Shown here: piece by piece, positions 12,715-14,830 of the stretch
How positions within the stretch are numbered: the first letter of the stretch is position 1
How the letters are laid out: each line of letters opens with the position of its first letter
Source: Firmicutes bacterium UBA4916
GTDB taxonomy: Bacteria > Bacillota > Clostridia > Tissierellales > Tepidimicrobiaceae
Assembly: GCA_002398845.1 (NCBI GenBank)
Contig: DHBY01000029.1
Coordinates: 1 to 14,830, forward strand
Direction of reading: 5' to 3'
Length of the DNA stretch: 14,830 nucleotides
Notes under the pieces: model-generated
Database searches by the model: none
The model's input: only the letters and a program-made list of their open reading frames with translations
Told to the model about the DNA's origin: nothing
Program-made: the position numbers and the translations under genes

Positions 12715-14778
12715 GTGCCCAGAGAATTTCCATTAGAAAAAATACGAAATATAGGAATAATGGCTCATATAGATGCAGGAAAAACAACTACCACAGAGAG
12801 GATATTGTTTTACACTGGGAAAATTCATAAAATAGGGGAAACCCATGAGGGCGCTGCACAGATGGATTGGATGGAACAAGAGCAGGAAAGAGGAATAACA
12901 ATAACATCCGCTGCTACTACATGTCACTGGAAGGGATATAGAATTAATATTATAGACACACCAGGGCACGTGGATTTTACTGTAGAGGTTGAAAGGTCCT
13001 TACGAGTTCTTGATGGAGCAGTGTCAGTATTTTGTGCTAAAGGAGGAGTAGAACCACAATCAGAGACAGTTTGGAGGCAGGCTGACAAATATAATGTTCC
13101 TCGAATGGCTTTCGTCAATAAGATGGATATCGTTGGAGCAGATTTCTTTAATGTAATAGATATGATTAAAGATAGACTTAAAGCAAACCCAGTCCCCATA
13201 CAAATACCAATTGGAAAAGAAGACAACTTTAAAGGTGTTGTAGACTTAGTAAATATGAATGCTGAAGTTTATCATGATGATCTTGGCGAAGAAATAGAAA
13301 TAACAGATATTCCTGAAGACTTAAAGGAATTAGCTAATGAATATAGAGAGCATTTATTAGAAAATATTGCAGAACATGATGAAGAGGTAATGGTCAAATA
13401 TCTTGAAGGTGAAGAAATCACTACTGAAGAGATAAAAAGAGTTATAAGAATTGCTACAAACAAGGGAGAATTGGTCCCAGTTTTATGTGGATCATCCTAT
13501 AAAAATAAAGGGGTTCAACCTTTGTTAGATGCAATAGTGGACTACTTACCTTCACCACTTGATATACCTCCTGTAAAAGGAGTAGCAGTTGATTCGGATG
13601 AAGAAGAAGAAAGATTTTCTTCTGATGATGAACCATTCTCTGCATTAGCTTTTAAAATAGTAACTGATCCTTATGTTGGGAAACTTGCATATTTTAGAGT
13701 GTATTCAGGCACACTTAAAGCAGGATCTTATGTATATAACCCTATAAAAGATAAAAGAGAAAGAATAGGCAGAATCCTATTAATGCATGCTAATAAAAGG
13801 CAAGAAGTTGATGAAGCCTATGCAGGAGACATAGCAGCAGCAGTAGGACTTAAAGATACTTCAACAGGGGATACTCTATGTGATATAGACAATCCAATAG
13901 TATTAGAAACTATGGAGTTTCCAGATCCTGTTATTGAAGTAGCTATTGAACCTAAAACAAAGGCAAGTCAAGAAAAGATGGGTATTGCTTTAGCAAAGCT
14001 TGCTGAGGAAGATCCAACATTTAAAACTTATACTAACGAGGAAACTGGACAAATTATTATAGCTGGTATGGGAGAACTTCATCTAGAAATAATTGTAGAC
14101 AGACTCCTTAGAGAATTTAAAGTAGAAGCTAATGTAGGTAGTCCTCAGGTAGCATATAAAGAATCCATTTCAATTCCTGCTGAAGCAGATACAAAATATG
14201 TAAGACAATCTGGTGGGCGTGGCCAATATGGTCATGTTAAGATAAAAATTGAACCATATAAGGAAGGCTATGAATTTGTTAACTCTATAGTAGGAGGAGC
14301 TATTCCAAGAGAGTATATACCTGCTATAGATGGAGGAATCCAAGAAGCTATGCATGCAGGTATTATTGGCGGATATCCAGTTCTAGATGTAAAGGTAACT
14401 CTTTACGATGGATCATTCCATGAAGTAGACTCTTCGGAAATGGCATTTAAGATTGCTGGTTCTATGGCTTTCAAAGAAGCTATGGCGAAAGCAAAACCAG
14501 TATTATTAGAGCCTATTATGAAGGTAGAAGTTATTATGCCAGAAGAATATATGGGTGATGTTATAGGCGATATAAACTCAAGACGAGGTAAAATAGAAGG
14601 CATGGAACCAAGAAATGGTGTCCAAGTAGTTAATAGCTTTGTACCACTAGCAGAAATGTTTGGATATGCTACGGACCTTCGTTCAAATACTCAGGGTAGA
14701 GCAACTTATTCAATGCAATTTGATCACTACGAATCAGTACCAAATAGCATTGCGGAAAAAGTTTTAGGACATAAATAA
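12715..14778 (+). CDS. fusA: Elongation factor G
   Basis: EF-G is the GTPase that drives tRNA-mRNA translocation and, with RRF, ribosome recycling. The 687-residue protein is full length. The G domain shows the P-loop AHIDAGKT (17-24), switch I ending ERGITITSAAT, DTPGHVDF (81-88), NKMD (135-138) and the G5-like GSS (259-261). The other domains follow in order, including GMGELHLEIIVDRL, the domain IV segment SGGRGQYGHVKIKIEP and the C-terminal PEEYMGDVIGDINSRRGKIEGM. The wording fits housekeeping EF-G1, not the shorter tetracycline-resistance relatives. GTG 12715 is the start, seven bases after AAGGAGG (12701-12707). It lies between rpsG and tuf, as in the classical str operon. The gap of 32 bases to tuf has no terminator. 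Confidence 0.98.
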   Translation: MPREFPLEKIRNIGIMAHIDAGKTTTTERILFYTGKIHKIGETHEGAAQMDWMEQEQERGITITSAATTCHWKGYRINIIDTPGHVDFTVEVERSLRVLDGAVSVFCAKGGVEPQSETVWRQADKYNVPRMAFVNKMDIVGADFFNVIDMIKDRLKANPVPIQIPIGKEDNFKGVVDLVNMNAEVYHDDLGEEIEITDIPEDLKELANEYREHLLENIAEHDEEVMVKYLEGEEITTEEIKRVIRIATNKGELVPVLCGSSYKNKGVQPLLDAIVDYLPSPLDIPPVKGVAVDSDEEEERFSSDDEPFSALAFKIVTDPYVGKLAYFRVYSGTLKAGSYVYNPIKDKRERIGRILLMHANKRQEVDEAYAGDIAAAVGLKDTSTGDTLCDIDNPIVLETMEFPDPVIEVAIEPKTKASQEKMGIALAKLAEEDPTFKTYTNEETGQIIIAGMGELHLEIIVDRLLREFKVEANVGSPQVAYKESISIPAEADTKYVRQSGGRGQYGHVKIKIEPYKEGYEFVNSIVGGAIPREYIPAIDGGIQEAMHAGIIGGYPVLDVKVTLYDGSFHEVDSSEMAFKIAGSMAFKEAMAKAKPVLLEPIMKVEVIMPEEYMGDVIGDINSRRGKIEGMEPRNGVQVVNSFVPLAEMFGYATDLRSNTQGRATYSMQFDHYESVPNSIAEKVLGHK

Positions 14779-14810
14779 TCATTTTATATTATTAAGGAGG
14801 AATTAAAAAA

Positions 14811-14830
14811 ATGGGTAAAGCACATTTTGA
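14811..14830 (+). CDS. tuf: Elongation factor Tu, first codons only (downstream tuf copy)
   Basis: ATG 14811 follows AAGGAGG (14794-14800) with a ten-base gap and reads MGKAHF before the window ends. Many clostridial EF-Tu proteins begin MGKAKFERTKPHVNIG, and tuf normally follows fusA. Together with the tuf end at 1-37 this makes two copies, one on each side of the operon. The call rests on six residues plus context. Confidence 0.88.

Noticed and set aside
12564..12830. 88-residue open frame on the + strand across the rpsG-fusA junction
   Set aside because: It overlaps the conserved rpsG end and fusA start in another frame, resembles no family and has no ribosome binding site.
1..14830. Mobile element, CRISPR array, prophage or defence genes
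   Set aside because: No transposase, inverted terminal repeats, spaced repeats or unfamiliar long gene is present; all long genes are conserved core genes.

Overview
The window is a run of translation and transcription genes, all on the + strand, from an A+T-rich Gram-positive anaerobe. Protein wording (Firmicutes-type S12 with wild-type K56/K101, Bacillus-like RNA polymerase subunits, an L7Ae-like RplGB), strong AAGGAGG ribosome binding sites and TTG/GTG starts point to class Clostridia. The gene order tuf - rpmG - secE - nusG - rplK - rplA - rplJ - rplL - rpoB - rpoC - rplGB - rpsL - rpsG - fusA - tuf, with a tuf copy at each end, resembles that of the Clostridioides/Tissierellia side of the class. 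This placement is from memory and tentative.

Layout. Positions 1-37 are the last codons of one tuf gene, followed by an intrinsic terminator. A 230-base gap then holds a possible promoter for rpmG-secE-nusG. The rplK and rplA genes are each preceded by a short hairpin that resembles the L1-binding site of 23S rRNA. A perfect-consensus promoter at 2547-2575 and an L10-type leader with an attenuator precede rplJ-rplL. A terminator follows rplL, and rpoB-rpoC have their own promoter and a leader of about 130 bases. A near-consensus promoter lies across the rpoC stop codon and drives a structured leader in front of rplGB-rpsL-rpsG-fusA. The second tuf begins at 14811.

How the genes work together. 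rpoB and rpoC make the catalytic core of RNA polymerase. NusG modulates elongation. SecE belongs to the protein translocon. L33, L11, L1, L10, L7/L12, S12 and S7 are ribosomal proteins, with L11, L10 and L7/L12 building the stalk on which EF-G and EF-Tu act. The control signals are what one expects for balancing ribosomal protein and polymerase output: L1 and L10 feedback sites, terminators and internal promoters.

No accessory, mobile, CRISPR or defence system is visible. The parts that merit attention are RNA-level: an apparently bistable or pseudoknotted leader before rplGB, a hairpin that holds both the ribosome binding site and start codon of rpoC, a hairpin between the ribosome binding site and start of nusG, and a structured rpsL-rpsG gap. 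Three start codons were chosen on ribosome-binding-site and family grounds: TTG for rplJ and rpoC, GTG for rpsG.
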